Assembly (NCBI GenBank): GCA_024529925.1
Contig: JAFEUB010000801.1
Coordinates: 496,001 to 560,000 of the forward strand
DNA length: 64,000 nucleotides
Origin: Ophthalmolycus amberensis
Lineage: Eukaryota; Chordata; Actinopteri; Perciformes; Zoarcidae
Direction of reading: 5' to 3'
The notes below the pieces were generated by a model. The model was not told the origin of the DNA. It did no database searches and saw only the letters and a list, made by a program, of their open reading frames with translations. Of the stretch, positions 19,327 to 32,866 are shown piece by piece. Within the stretch, counting starts at the first letter, position 1; the number at the start of each line of letters is the position of its first letter. The position numbers were made by a program, and so were the translations under genes.

Positions 19327-20282
19327 TTTCTCGCACACACAAACACACACAGGATGGATGGGTTGCCAAAGGGAGCTGGGGAGACAGAATATTTTAAAAA
19401 AGGACACCTGCCGCATTAATCTCAATGCTGGGGATCAACCTTAAAAAACGATGCACACCTCTTAACGTAAGTTAATGAGCGTAAAGTACCAATAGTGGAT
19501 AAATATTTAATGGCACACAACAACATAGGCAACATAGCAACAAGGCAGAAACGATCTCCAGCATAATTAGACTTTAATTGTATTTACGAGGGCAAGAGAG
19601 ATGCTGTGAGGTAGTTTAACTGCAATAATGCGGTATTCTGCCGTAGCTTCAGCACGAGGCTGAACTTTGAAGGAAAGTAATGTTTTTTCCCCGTGTATGA
19701 TAGGGATACCTTTGATATTTTTCCTTCAATGAGATGTGCCCAGAAAAATGAAGGAACAGGTTTACTGTTTGTCTTTAGATCTAAAATTCTTCTTGTTGTC
19801 TTTCTCCAGACAACGCTTGAGGTAATGCTGCTTTATAATGCATCCGAATCCTGCATCCTGACTGCAAACCTTTGCAACATGGAACATTTCTATTCAGCCT
19901 GAGAATACCACAGAAAACTGAATAACATAAAAGATATGTTTTGAGCTGAACACTACAGCCGCCCCCTTGCAAAGTCAAAACAGCTTGCCAGCAGTACAAA
20001 TTCGGTTGAACTCAATCTGAAAGTGGCAGCATTCCCATTCCAACGAATTGAATTAGGTGCACAAATCATAAATGCTGGTGTGACCAGCCTGCTAAAGCTG
20101 GTAAGACGGGTGCATTTACTCGGAGCCTTTCCGATATCTCCTTGTGCTCTCTCAAACCTCTCAATAAAAGAGAAGAAAGAAAGAGAGGAAGTTAGGGAGC
20201 GACTACAAATGAAGGCTGAAAAGAGATGAGATTAGAGTAAATGAGAAGGTGGGATAGCATGTGAAAGACAAGAAAAGAGAGC

Positions 20283-20307
20283 ATGGATGGATGGATGGAT
20301 GGATGGA
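20283..20307. repeat. (GGAT)n tetranucleotide array
   Basis: About six tandem units, imperfect at the right end. Confidence 0.9.
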
Positions 20308-21559
20308 GGGAGGGAATAAGGGACAGGGAGTGACCGGCCTGGACTCGCCTATAGCAGCTTGTGTGGCAGCAGGACGACTGTCACCGCTGCTTGCCAAATG
20401 CGGCCACGCTGGCGCCGCAAAGCCTCCACCTGCCACTCAAAACCGTGTTTGTTTTTAAAGTCGCTTCCAGACTGATTGTTGAGAACGAGGACGGAGATCC
20501 ACCAGATGACAGATCTCTAAATTGACCGGCTCTGAGGGGAATTGCATCATTTAGTTTCCCGTCTTTTCTTCATATCTATTTGGAATTAATGAACTCCTGC
20601 ATCCACGGTAATATGAACACCCCAGAGATGAAAAAAAAAAAAAACGCTGAGAAATTCTGACATCCAATGTTGTATCTACCTGCGGTACAACTCACTGACC
20701 AGAGAACAGCATCTTCCCACCGCTTCTACACGAGTCACAATAATTCGCCTGTCGGAGAGCAGAGTGGGAGTGGAGCCGGCCTGGCTGTTAGCACACAAAG
20801 CAACAGTGGACGGCTCTGTGCGCGTGTGAATGTAGTGTGTGAACAGCGAGGGGCACCATTCCTCGCAGCCTGTTCTGACCGAGCCCCACCATCTGCGGGC
20901 ATGCCGGGTGCCCGCCTGTTGGCCCTCCTATGCCAGGCACTCTGACGCGGTTGCATGGTAACAGGTCTGAGAGCGCGGCTAGAAGCCGGTCTGGCCAAAT
21001 GGCTTCAGCAGAGCACTGATTTCCGCCTGGAGGTAGTAAAAAGACATGTATTTCCACCGTTTGAATCTTACATTTGATGTGGAAAGCCAGACCTAAAGAA
21101 TTGTCCATAAACTAACATTCATTTGACTAAACTAACTGGCTTGAATCCAGCAGGCACGATAGGCAGCGTAGGAGCCTTTCACACCAACAGCAGCACTACA
21201 ATTCCTCTACCGTTCTATGCTGCAATGCAACATCCATTATTGATGCATAGCACTGACCAATCACGTACTCGCAAGTGCACGAGGTGGAATACATTGCAAC
21301 ATGTACACAGTCGCACTGTGGGGTTGTATGTGCTGTTTTGCACAGTGCTATCTGGCAACCCGCTGCACATCATCATTCTATTACAAGGTCTAAAGGATCA
21401 CACGACGATCTGACTGTCTATACTAATTCATGGGTGTCACCAGTACTGCTTTGGAACATAACATACCAAAAAGCCAATATACTGGAGGTGCTGTTATGTT
21501 TGTCTTATTTGAGACAAATCATCCTTGGATCAAATCAAGGTAGGACTGGTAATCTTGAG

Positions 21560-21730
21560 AGATTAGCAAGATCTTTAGCAGTGAAAGTAGCTAGCAGCCC
21601 TAGCGCCAAAAGTCGCTAAATCTGGCGAGAAAGTCGGCACGTCAGCCCGACCCTTCAGGCCTCCCCAAGCCACTCCCCCAAAATTATCAGAATGAATGTA
21701 AACAACCAACATTCAGGCCGGATTAGATGA
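21560..21730. repeat. Dispersed repeat fragment (AAGTCGCTAAATCTGGCG motif)
   Basis: The motif 'aaaagtcgctaaatctggcg' followed by 'gagaaagtcg' resembles a repeat I remember from several fish genomes. It also contains 'ccactcccccaaaattatca'. The class is unknown and the edges are not visible. Confidence 0.4.
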
Positions 21731-24700
21731 TTAGCTTAGATACCGGGAGAATTTCAAGAAACAAGAAGATTACCAACCTTTATTCTTCTCCTTCGTATCT
21801 TTATTTTTTAGATCATCGGAGTAAATCAACCTCTCACAGAGACTGTCCATATCGCTCCCATGCGTACACTTTTGTAATTCAGTGCAGACTAAATCAGTCG
21901 TGAACAGTATCAGCTTAGAAGACAGAAGGCAAAAAAAAGCTAGTCGTGTGCGGTGAACATGCAGGAACACAATTTTCTTCTTCCAGTCAAACAAAATGAG
22001 ACTCTCCGAGAAAAAAAAAAGAAAAAATCCCTCCTCCCTCACACATTAAAGACGCACGTACGGTATATACACGCAGGGCAGCCGCCTAAAAATAAAAGAA
22101 GATAGCGAAACGGTGGCTCAATCATCTGTGACTCCATTTTGCTCAGCGGCGCCACAGGAAAATTAATTGCACTAATTGAGTAACAGAGTTCATCAAACTG
22201 GTATTCTCATTTTCCACATTCATTAGGCACTCTCTTTGTGAGAGCACCCCCCCACCCCCCCCGGGGTGACGCTGTGTGCACGGCAGCTGAGGAGAGAGAG
22301 GAAAGTCGACAACACTGCGAGTGGGACCAAACTCGGGGGCATCGGCAGCTCAAAAAACACTCACACTCCACTTCATTTTGGGTTTTTTTACAGCCCTTTA
22401 AAAGCTGATTGTTGCCTAAAATTAGCATGTGAATGTAAACATCTGTTATGTTTTTTTTCACTTTTCCTCCCATTACACAATCTGAACCACGCACGCATTG
22501 ACATGCTGCGAGGCTGCGGCCCACCTCATTATTATAAGCCGTTGAAGTGAGTTGCAGTTTATGCCTGCTGTCAGTTCGCTCACAGAGGCTTTCCTTTTGC
22601 AAATGGCTTTTCACACAATGGCGGCGTGTTTGTGTTTGGGCCTGTGCAGCTCTGCATGTGTGAACGACGCAGCAGCAGCCAACTAGAAACAACGAAATCA
22701 CGCAGACGAGACCGTGGAGACTGATAAACAAGGGTTTCCCCCCCTCCCACTGGTGTTTGGAAGCTATAGCGTGTTTGTGGGCGTACGGATGCAAGTATTT
22801 GCATGCGTTTGTATGCGTTTGTCACTGTGGGGCAAACGTGAGTCCGATGGCGTAGTTAATCTCTGTTGGGGCTCACGGCACAAAACACACGCTGCCGTCT
22901 GCAGCAGCCATCTGTGAGCCGGGGCTGAGTATACAATGGAGAAAGGGTAAGATTTGAGAGCAGCGAGTCGCTATTTCATTTGATTAACTGGGCAGAATTG
23001 AACATATCAGAATAAAACAGTCTGTCAGAAATACATGACTAAGTGAAACCAACAGCTGGAAGCAGACTTCCTTTCACTTTGCAAGTGGATATTTGCTTTT
23101 GCGTCGCTCCGGGTAAGCGATTTGAGTATGCATTAGGCCGACCAACCATCAAGATTTATGACCATATAACACCTGTTTGATCAGCCTCAATCATAAAGTG
23201 AGGGCGGCAACACTCAACAGCATTGCCGAATTTAGTTGCGTAATCTTCTCCCTAATCTTTAGAAATGAGTTATTTACCGGAATAAATATTTGCCTTTTGG
23301 GAATACGGTTCATCTGCTTGTATATTAATTGATCCAGCTTATCTTATATCACAGCCTTCTACTGTGTATGGCCATGCAGAATAGGCTAACTCAATGCATG
23401 GGGTATATGCCAAAACACAAAACACAGTTTCAGTGGGTTTGCTCACAGCAGCAAAGTAAATTATTGACCTTAAAGAGGAAGGGAGACGAGGAGTTTGTCA
23501 CAAACTAAACTGCAAGCCGATGGAGGCAAAACACGACCTTTTACATAAGAGTGTGCAAATACCTTTTTCTATGCTGGACACTAACCGTGCTTGTATCCTG
23601 TACTTGCTGGCGTACTGATATGTACCCCATGAAGTATACAGTTTGCTGATTCAGATTTTGACATACCTATGAATTAAAAAGGTGCAAGCCCCTCCCTCCC
23701 CTTCAGCTAACACACTCGATTGGCTCTGCACGCTAGGATCAGTCAAGCATTGAGCGAAATCGATACGAACACATACGGCATAATGGCTCGGTGTCTGTGT
23801 GTGTTTGGAGGTGACAGAGGGCAAGAGGGAGTACATGTGAGGATAAGAGCAAGAAAAAGAGCGAGACACTGGCGTGAAGAGAAGAGGGAGAGAGCAGAGA
23901 GACTTAGCAGCTCCTCTCCGTGATTCTCGTCCGGCCTTATATGGAGGATCTGAGCTTGAAGAAACTTTCCCACATCAACTGCGCACAAAGCTGCCCGACC
24001 CTGTCACTCATCCTGTGTGTGTGTCCTTGTGAAAACAGTATAGTTTTATGAAATATGTCTGCGTGTGTGTGTGTGTGTGTGTGCATACCTGCACTTTATG
24101 TGCATAACTGTGTGTGTATCCGTCCACATATCATCTGCTGCCAATTATAAGGGTTCTTCAGCCGCCTTCCTCCGGCATGCCTCCTTCCTGTGGGAGGACG
24201 GACTGATGACACGGGTGAGTCCACCGCAGACGGAGCGTCTCGCTGGACCCTGTGTCACCTGTCACTCAAAAAAGCCGGGCGGTCGTACGTCTGGACACCC
24301 CCTGCCCCCTTCTGTAATCCGTCATGCCCAAGTGGGGTCGGATGTTCTCTGGCTAATTGCTCTGAGGCCGAAGCTCGCCACAGAAGGACCGTAGCGGCGA
24401 CTGAACAGGAAGGTTGGAAATGTCAGAGGCAAGGTGAGGAGACAAAAGGCTTTACAGCTAGTACGGTTGGGATGGTTGCTTAAATGCTTTGTTATGGGTT
24501 GGATTCCGACCCGGGACCTTTGTATGTCACGACCATTTCTAATGCCATGTTTCCTGTCTGTCTGCTCTGCACTATCCATCAATAAAAAGCCATAAAACGC
24601 CAAAATAAGCATCAGGAAAAATGCTTTGTCCTCGTTTTTTTCTTTAAGTGAGGAATGTCCTTGCAGCTATTTGCATGACTGCACGATTAATACAATGGTG

Positions 24701-25089
24701 GCTGCAAGTCACAATTTTCATTATCAGTCAATTGGACCATTTTTCTTTTTTAAGTACTGAATTCTAAAAGATCTATGAACGTATAAAACAGAGGAAGATC
24801 ATCAATAGTCATCAATCATTGGGTAATATCCAAAAGCCATGAAGGGACGCTCCATTTAAAAACAATGTCAACCAAACTATAGCAGCAAAGTACTGCTTAA
24901 ATACTGAACTGGTGTCGTTTTAATTTGATTAAACCCAACTTTGTTTGGAATGTAATCACACTGAAATATTAAAATAAGACAGGGCCATCATAATAATAAT
25001 GCAGGACCTGCTCAGCGGTGAATATTCCCGGCAAATTTTGCAATGAATCTAATTACCAAAACCAATTGACGTGCAGTGGACCTGAGCCT
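21731..25089. other. Non-coding DNA without a recognisable gene
   Basis: Mostly unique-looking sequence with a short GT run at 24062-24082 and small poly(C)/poly(G) runs. None of the open frames at 22207-22794, 23651-23988 or 24065-24483 shows a recognisable domain. Confidence 0.55.
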
Positions 25090-25372
25090 TTAGGCGGCCC
25101 TCAGCAGTCTGGGGCCCCAGAGACGTCGCTCACTTTTCCCCACTTTTTAAAAACCCATGTCCTAGACCTGCTCTGAAAATATGTTTCAAATTTTTATTTT
25201 ATTTTTTATTATTTTTTATTTAGTTATTTTTTATTTTTCTCTGTGTATGTAATTTATTGACCCTAGGGCTCACATTGTGTTTTTTATGCTTTTAAATTTT
25301 CTGCTCTGTTAAGCACTTTGTGATGTTATGTCTGTGAAAAGCCCTCTATAAATAAATGTCATTCATTCATTC
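25090..25372 (+). mobile_element. 3' end of a LINE (L2-like), ATTC tail
   Basis: An AT-rich 3' UTR followed by 'aagcactttgtgatg', 'ctataaataaatg' and a short ATTC tandem tail is the typical 3' terminus of L2-like LINEs and SINEs that share it. The bases just upstream could encode the very end of the RT frame, but are too decayed to be sure. It is heavily 5'-truncated, and its tail unit differs from that of the copy at 6657-7791, so it belongs to another subfamily. Confidence 0.65.
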
Positions 25373-28319
25373 TCTTCACGTACATCTCGAGGTCCTCCGT
25401 CGTCTTCTTCTTCTCGCTCAAAGCGTCCGCTACGCTGCGCCCCCTCCACCATCACCACCACCTCCCTTCTCCTCTCCCCCCGGGTAAGCCGAGTGGAATA
25501 ATCACCTGTTATGCACCCTGACAAAACAGCGAAGCTGTTGTAAAGCCAACACGGAGAGTGACTCACCAGAGTGTGAAATCTATCTATCAACCAATCTCAT
25601 GCAGTCGCTGAGAGCGCTCGGCTTGACACAGTTTGCCACACCATTTATCGAGCCTCCGTGAACTTCTATCACGCCGGTGGCAAAGTGCATCAGAATACCC
25701 GCATGGACACACACAGTGAAACAAAGCGCTTCATATCTGTAATCTGCTGTAAATGACGTTCGAACTGTGCCGTTAGAGAAACAGCATCATAATTACAGTC
25801 ACAGCTCACATTCCTACACGTCTATGAGTTGTTTAATCATGCTTGTAGATGACGATAATAATGCCAAGGAACACTGTGTGTGGGGGGGATGGGGGGGGGA
25901 ATAACTTGCCTTCTCTGTGGCTTTTTTTAGTCTGTTCTCAACCCAAATACGGTCAATTTACACGACTTGTGAAAACAGAGTAAAGCTGCAAATTCGCGCA
26001 TTCGAAAAAGGTGGAAGTAGGAAATATTTTTGCCTTTTTCTTTTGTCAATTTTTTTGTCAATTTTTTGTCATTTGTGCCTTGTCAATATATGACAAGTGA
26101 TTATGGAGAGCAGAAAGTCCCACATTTGAGAAGCTGGGACAGGAAAACATTGTGAATGAATAACATGTTTGTTTTTTTCTTGCATACCCAAATCCCAACA
26201 TGAATAAATATGGTTGCATGCAACAAAAGGAACAATGTAAATTGCTGTTTCCACAGAAGAGCAACGCTTTCAAGGTATTTGTTGTGACTGAGGTGGGACA
26301 GTCTAAGCCCTGCTGCAACTCAAGGACACGATCCGACTGCATGGTAACCCTCCAGTGAATTATATAGCGAGTGAAAATGATGTGTTGCGCGGCGAATGCC
26401 CCCATTAAATATTTACAAAAGCCCCATAACTGATCTGAATGAGCCTTTTGAGAGTGACTTGGGAGCTAGCACAATGGGAGAGGAGTGACCTTGCAAGGGA
26501 GGAGGGGGTGGGGGGGGGGGGGAGAGAAAGGCAGCAATTATGTGGCGTGTGAATGCCTCGGCTGTTGGGGAGCGGAGGAGGCTGAGACAGAAGGAGGGAA
26601 AGCCGAGGGGGGAGGGAAAAAAGATAAAGAGGGAGATCATCACTCTGCAGTTTGCCTGTGGGGATGCAGCGAGAGATGGAAGGAGGGACGGGTGAGGGAG
26701 GACAGAGATTCCTCCCTTCCCTCACTCCTTCCTTCACCAATCTCCCAGGACGGAGAGATGTGAAGTTACCGCACAAACACAGCCGAAAGCCACTCCGCGG
26801 GCACTCGTCGTGATTGGTCCGCTGCCAGGCATTCCTAACTAGCAATACACGGGCCTGCATATGAAGAGGCTCTGCTTCCTGGCACATTCGACAGTTTATT
26901 TTTGGGCCTCTCTGACTTTCATTCAGACATCCTCAAGTGGATTTGACTCCAGAGACTGCTGATCTGATATGCTGGGTTTTCCTGTAAGGGAGTGCGTCAG
27001 GTGTGTGTGTGTGTGTGTGTTTTGGGGGAAGGTTGGGTAAAACATTTTTTCTCGAGTATTTCTGTGTGTTGTATCAAGGGATTGTATCAAGTGAGACTAC
27101 TGTGACAAGTGTGCGCTGGAATGTGGGTGTGTGTGTGCCTGTCAACGATATGGACAGGCGTACTTGTTCTTTTATGAGCAGACCTGGTGGAGCTCCGCTG
27201 GGACGCAGTGTCAAATTCTGAAGCTATGAATGCTGTGGTATGTGCATTGGTCCATACGTGTCCCTTAAAAACATTAGAATAACATTCAATCACAAAAGCT
27301 ACCGTTGTTCATTGGAGAGATATTATTTAAAGCAGAATTCCACACTGCAAAAACAACACGTTACAATTCACAGATATACTCGTGTGTCGAGCTCAGCAAC
27401 TGTCTCAAAAAAACCCACCGCTATCTCTGCACACTGAGCACCACAGGCACGATCATCCGGTGTCTTTCTCCCACCGGAAAGTTGATTTCAGGACCCCATC
27501 ACCGCCGTCAGCTCTGAACTGATGGCGGACGTTTTTACAACCTTTCCCGGGCTATACGGAGGAGTCATCGTCCGTCTGTCATCGTCCGTCTGCGCGGCAG
27601 CAGCGGGGGTGCTCATCAGATATTCCACACACGGCCTCTCATGTCTCTCCGCCATGGGAGAGAATGAGCATTGCAAAAGATCTCCATCTCGGTATTACTT
27701 TCCCCTCCTTTTTTACTCCTTATCTTCCTTGTTCTCCCTCCACCATCTCTCTCTCCCTAAGTCACACCTCAGGTCTTTATTCTCCGTTGGGGGGCAGTGC
27801 TTTAATTCCACCGGTTCCCCTCTTTGACTTTGAATTAACATACACCACGCTGAAACTGTGTAAAGACGGGAAGCATATTTCCCCTGCTTTGAACCCTGCC
27901 TCTCTTGATTTCTGTGGGCCTGCCGGGTGGCAGAACATGCGAGCTTTGCTCCTCGACGCGTTTGATTTCTAGACATGACTTGAAGTTGCAGAGTCACGGG
28001 GGACATCTCTTATATTTTACATAGAGGCTCGGGGGTAGCCGTGAAAACACCACTTATGTTTCTGCTTTTTGAAACTTCATGACGGGTCAATCCGGACTCA
28101 AAGAGAATCAGCAAACAGCTGCTCAAAAAAAAAGAAACTGTTGACTCGCAATTCCTTCATTTGATTTCAGATGTTTTTGCCAAATGAGCTCTTGCCAAAG
28201 CAAACAAGATTTTAATTTTTATATTTTTCTCAGAAGATATTCATGTAAATTCAAGCAATTCAAACATCAGAGAACGGTTGCCAGAGTGCTGCTCCATCAT
28301 CGATGCAGATTCACTCTCA
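25373..28319. other. Non-coding DNA without a recognisable gene
   Basis: Contains G-rich runs near 25880-25900 and 26510-26522, GT arrays near 27001 and short pyrimidine-rich stretches. No protein domain or RNA gene is recognised. Confidence 0.55.
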
Positions 28320-28960
28320 TATTGCTGTCACAATGACTTGTACCCCACCTGACATCCATTACAGGTACGTGGACAACACTTTTCCTCAACTGCACTGCTC
28401 CAGTGTCCGCATCCTACACATGACGTTATTGAGTAGAACATAAAAGGATGGTGAGCTGTTATTCCTTAGATACCTGCGTTCACGTGAAGATTGATGAGAG
28501 CACAAACACCACTGTGTACAGAAGGGAGGTGCAGCATGTCGGAGGAGCACTCGGGGGCCAACTGGTACAAGGAATGGATGATGAAAATCCAATCCAAGAC
28601 CAAGGCGGGGACTGCCAACTCAACAGGGACCGTCCGCAGCGGGACTCCCTTACGTGGCTTGGCTGTCAGAGCAAGTCTTCAAGCCTCAGGAAGTCAGACA
28701 AACCATTTAACACCATAGGATCCCTGCTGGTACACTTTAAAGACAGGACTCCCCCAGAGAGGATGATTGGAGTGATATGTGGCATCACTTGTGACAACTG
28801 TTGGGACTGAATAAAGACCAGAAACATCCGGTGACTGTCAACAATAGACCAAACCCAGTCACAACATGTGAAAACTGGGGTTGAGTCAAAGCCGTCCAGC
28901 AAGAGTCGGTGGATAGAAGAAGGTCATTCACATCCAACGCCCGAGACGATTCCATAGGTC
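28320..28960 (+). pseudogene. Penelope-like retroelement remnant (RT and start of GIY-YIG part)
   Basis: Several short blocks appear in the order expected for a Penelope-like element. RYVDNT at 28363-28380 corresponds to the RT active-site YVDD box, with the second Asp changed to Asn. A 'LDTCVHVK' and 'STNTTVYRR' block follows at about 28465-28530, after a one-base frameshift. A 'LLVHFKDRTPPER' and 'GVICGITCDNC' block at about 28725-28800 fits the linker and beginning of the GIY-YIG endonuclease. A weak 'SRWIEEGH' block at about 28900-28930 may be the endonuclease end. Stops and frameshifts separate the blocks, and middle parts are deleted. The copy is dead. The identification rests on motif order and memory of the family; single blocks would not suffice. 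Confidence 0.62.
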
Positions 28961-30029
28961 GAGTGACAAGTACTAAACTAACTGGGCAAGCCAGGAGGTG
29001 TGGCTAAAAGCCAAGAAAAAACAACAGATGAAATGTCTGCAAAAAGTGAAGATTGCTTTGCAGAATTAAGCATCGGTTGACGACTTTTATCGCTTTCTTA
29101 AAAGGTGAATCAACGAAACGAGAAGGTTTGGTCTTCCCACCATTGAGTCCAGCATCCTGAACCCAACACGTCATGGACAAACTTGGGGAAAAAATGTCCC
29201 ATAAAAGCAGCTTTTAGGAAGACATCTTCATCTCGCACCAAAGCAAAAAGATCTACTTTCAAAACCCCAAAGTCCATCATCAGAGTCGCTGGCAATGGCA
29301 GCAGCGTATGACAATCTCGTCATTCTGAGCTACACCTGAAGGAGCGACTCAAAATCAATTTTCTCCTTTTGGCCCTTTTTTTTGATATCCTTTCTCCTCG
29401 GCTGCATCCTCTGTCTGCTCCTTTGAACTGTTTGTGAACGCATAGAAGTTCCCTCTGGGATTTGAAGTTTGGAGGGAAGCTGTCTTGAATATTTCTGGCC
29501 ACATTTAAAAAATAAAGGGGGGGGGGGGGTTCTATTGGATTTCTGGTTCAAAATAACAAATCCAATGACCTTTGCGGTTCAGTCTGTATTGTCAGACTGT
29601 CTCCCACAGAAGAGGAGTGACAGATATAAAGTAAAAAAATCTAACAGAAAAAAACCACTTCTTGCACATTCAATGATGTCATCGGCACACAGCAAGAGTG
29701 TCATTTACTAGTCTGGGAATAAAATACTATTCAGCGTTTGAGCTTGAGCATGAATGAACTTTCAAAAGGGATCATTACATGTTCATCTGTGTGCCAGATT
29801 ACACTCTGGTTCCCCTTAGAATTAAAATATGTATTTTCTTATCTTTAATAATGCAACTACTATAGAACTCCTCTGTGTTATTAGCAAGAGAACTCAGATA
29901 AAACAAAATATGAATGGATGAAAGCGCTGATTGTTGTAAATTGACCTGCATTTAGTCTCAGATGACATTTGCTCAGTGAAGGACAAATGTAAATTTTGAC
30001 TTGATGGCAGTAAATGAAAACTTAAAGGT
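28961..30029. other. Unassigned sequence after the Penelope-like remnant
   Basis: May include the rest of the retroelement, but I recognise no further motif. A short minus-strand frame (29110-29295) has no known domain. A G13 run lies near 29517-29529. Confidence 0.4.
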
Positions 30030-30330
30030 ATCACAAACCAATCGATCCAGTAGTTGTTGAGTTACTCAAAATTGGTGGTGCCAGAGGAAAAGTCAGGGGA
30101 TCACTGAAGTCCTTGGGACACATCATCTGAGAACCATGAATATCCGGAAAACATTTTACACCAATGTATCTAGCTGTTGAGATATTTCCGGAGAAGTAAG
30201 CTGATGGTGGGGCTACATGGGAAAGTGAGGGGATCACCCAGAGTCTGAGGGATGTATCCTCTGGAGACAATGAATGTCTGCGCAAAAATCCCTTTGACAG
30301 CTGTTGAGATATTTTAGTCTGGATCAAAAT
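30030..30330 (-). repeat. Dispersed repeat family A, two tandem diverged units
   Basis: Two units of roughly 120-140 bp follow each other. Each has 'GAAAAGTCAGGGGATCAC'-like, 'ATCCTCTGGAGACCATGAAT'-like and 'AGCTGTTGAGATATTTC'-like blocks in the same order. The reverse complement of these blocks occurs at 62370-62480. This family, with its 'GTTGTTGAGATATTTCAGTCTGG' core (truncated here), is one I recognise as abundant in teleosts. It has no coding capacity that I can see. Confidence 0.65.
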
Positions 30331-32340
30331 GGTGGACATGCAGTGCTCGAGGGAGGTCAGGGCCTGCACTCTTTGGAGCCCTAACAGCCCTGCGGTGAAA
30401 AGAAAGCACAATGCGCACATCAATACACACGAGGCAACACGGAGGAAGTCACTCGAGCGTGACGGAAAACTCGTCTGCCACAAACTCGAAGGCTGCTGCC
30501 TTTTCCACCCATATACCAGAGAGCAACACAGTGATACCAGTCAGCATATGAATTAAATATTCTGTTCAGCTATTCTCTCAGTTTCAACACAGCGTGCTGG
30601 TGTTAACAGCGAGCTGGGTTTTTTTTTTTTTTGAGTAAATGTGTTAGCATCGCCTGGTTTAAACTCTCTTCTTGAAATTCCCACACCAGTAATGAACATC
30701 AGGTAAGAAATCAGTTTAGTGTGCGGAAGCAAACAGTAAGATCTTAAATAGACCTCCTGAAGCTCTCACTTGGCGATTATCAAAAATGTAAAAGCTCTGC
30801 GTGAGAGCGAAGAGACCGACTGGAAATTTGACTTTGACAGCAACTTATAGCCTCATTAACTCCACAAATGGTGCGGTGAACATCCACCTTTCAAAAGAAA
30901 TATGTAAACGGCTCTGTCGACACCGAGGACTTGCTCTCGGGTATGATCTTTACTGTTATAGAGAACAGGCCAAGTCCAATGAACCTCACATCAGAATAGA
31001 TCGAAGAGGAGCAAACGGGTTTAATAGTGTATTGATGGCGGCCTCTGTGTAACCCGGACCACGGTGACCCCACTTTGACGGCGACATCAGGCGGGCCAGC
31101 CAAGGCTGCCGCTTAATGCCGCGTAGCTAATCACCTCCAAATCGACCACACAGCGGCTGTGTGTGTGTGCGAGTTTATGAGCGCACGTGCACACATCTAT
31201 CGAGTCGAACGGCTCTGTAATTAGCCAAAAAAATGAAAAGCAGCAGCGAGGTTCAGATGTTTGGCAGGTATTCATTAATTGCAGATGGAAACACAGGAAG
31301 GATGGGGGTCAGTTCATTTCCCTCGCTCTTATCTGCGCGGCATAGAAAATGTGCCCGCAATTGTCATGTAAAGTGCACGTTTCCGACTGGCATGCTGTCG
31401 GCGCATTCTGGGAACGATTTGCCGTTCAGGGAAGTGTTTGGGAGGCAAAATAAGTGTTTCGGAGGGAACAAGTTCTTTCGGGACAATTAGCGGGGCCGTC
31501 GCTAATCTGTCACGATTTTGACAGCTGATGTTTTGGCTCGTTTTTTTTTGTTTGTTTTTTTACTGCGCAGCATCAAATTGAATTCAAAAGACCAGCGGTG
31601 GAGAGAGCAATCTGACCCTTTGCTTAAATAGAAAGTGCATCAATGTAAGAATACTGCTCCGTCATTCAAAAATCCCACTTTAGCAAAAGTACAGGATTAT
31701 TATATGCAATTCATTCTGTAGAAAAGCAGCTCCTGAACATGAATAGATGGTACACACAGCAAGGTGTAAGAAGCATTTTAGTGTTGGCTGCTCAAGGTTT
31801 GTACCTGCTTTATATACAGTTTGGTGGCCTTGGGCCAGCCAACCTCTTCTCTCATGTTTGCAGTGGATCACAAACCAAAAAAAAGGTCAGGAATAGCAAT
31901 GCATTTTATTGACTTCTCATATGTTTTCATGGAATATCTTTGTCAAAGGTGAGCAATATTTCCCTCTGAAAGGCAGTGTAGATGTATGAAGTACAGCAGT
32001 GGAGACGCAAATAATCTTTAGGAAATACAGAACAGCATATCCACAATGATAATTCACCAAAATCTGCAAATAAACGGCATGAAAGCATGCAAGAGGACCG
32101 TGTGCGGTCAACACGTCAGCAGCTATCACCTCTCCCTGTGTTGTTTCTCAGCCAATAACGACGGCATTTGCATTCCAATCAACAGCGCGAGACCATAACC
32201 ACAGTAAATAACCCATAATGTTTCATGAATTATGGCATAAACCAGATTTACCATATGATGCTCATACATAATTAGGATGAATCACGATAAATAAGCCATA
32301 CATTACTCATGACTCCCGCAGGGGCCCTTCTGCAACCACA

Positions 32341-32378
32341 CTGGGAGGGAGGGAGGGAGGGAGGGAGGGCGGGAGGGA
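32341..32378. repeat. (GGGA)n tetranucleotide array
   Basis: About nine GGGA units with one GGGC. G-rich, with G-quadruplex potential. Confidence 0.9.
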
Positions 32379-32830
32379 AAGGGGGTGGGATGCATGGCTT
32401 ACCTAGAGGAGAGCAGAGAGAGAAAAACGTGTCAGTGACATAGTGTTCATAATTAATATCGTGTGAAGTTCGCAGACGGCGGTGCAGCGTGAGGTGTAAA
32501 TACAGTGCAGGGAGCAGCTTTTTTCTTTATCAATTAACTATTTTCTGGAGTGTTTTTGGGCATTGCGAGAGCAGAAGAGGTAACGAAACATGGTTGTGGC
32601 TTTGTGGCAGAGCGTAACACATTCAGGACCTTCGGCACGAACTAACAGCGTTTCAAAAGGAGTTTTCTTTTGACAGTCTCTTCCAGTCAGTCGGGTGATT
32701 TGTTTCCGTGAAAGCAATCTTCTTCTAAAAATATATATCTGTTGGTTTACAGGCAGAGTGCAGGGTGCAGAGAGCAGGATCACCATCACAGCGATGCTCA
32801 GACACTCGCATGGTTGAAACACCACTTCCA

Positions 32831-32832
<2 letters not shown>

Positions 32833-32864
<32 letters not shown>
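32833..32864. repeat. (AC)16 microsatellite
   Basis: Uninterrupted AC run followed by GCGCAC. Confidence 0.95.

Positions 32865-32866
<2 letters not shown>

Larger units (their letters stand above)
17571..21417. other. Non-coding DNA rich in CA/GT arrays
   Basis: No gene is recognised. It holds dense dinucleotide arrays (18.0-19.3 kb), a G16 run at 18932-18947, a 20-bp perfect palindrome at 18798-18817, a GGAT array at 20283-20307 and a moderately CpG-rich patch near 20.75-20.95 kb. Open frames here are driven by the repeats. Confidence 0.55.

Noticed and set aside
18600..19330. Cys/Val- or His/Thr-rich frames over GT/CA arrays, also at 42.7, 49.1, 51.4 and 56.4 kb
   Set aside because: Translations of dinucleotide repeats, not proteins.
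29110..29295. 61-codon minus-strand frame next to the Penelope-like remnant
   Set aside because: Could be part of an element, but no motif is recognised and the neighbouring frame continues with stops.
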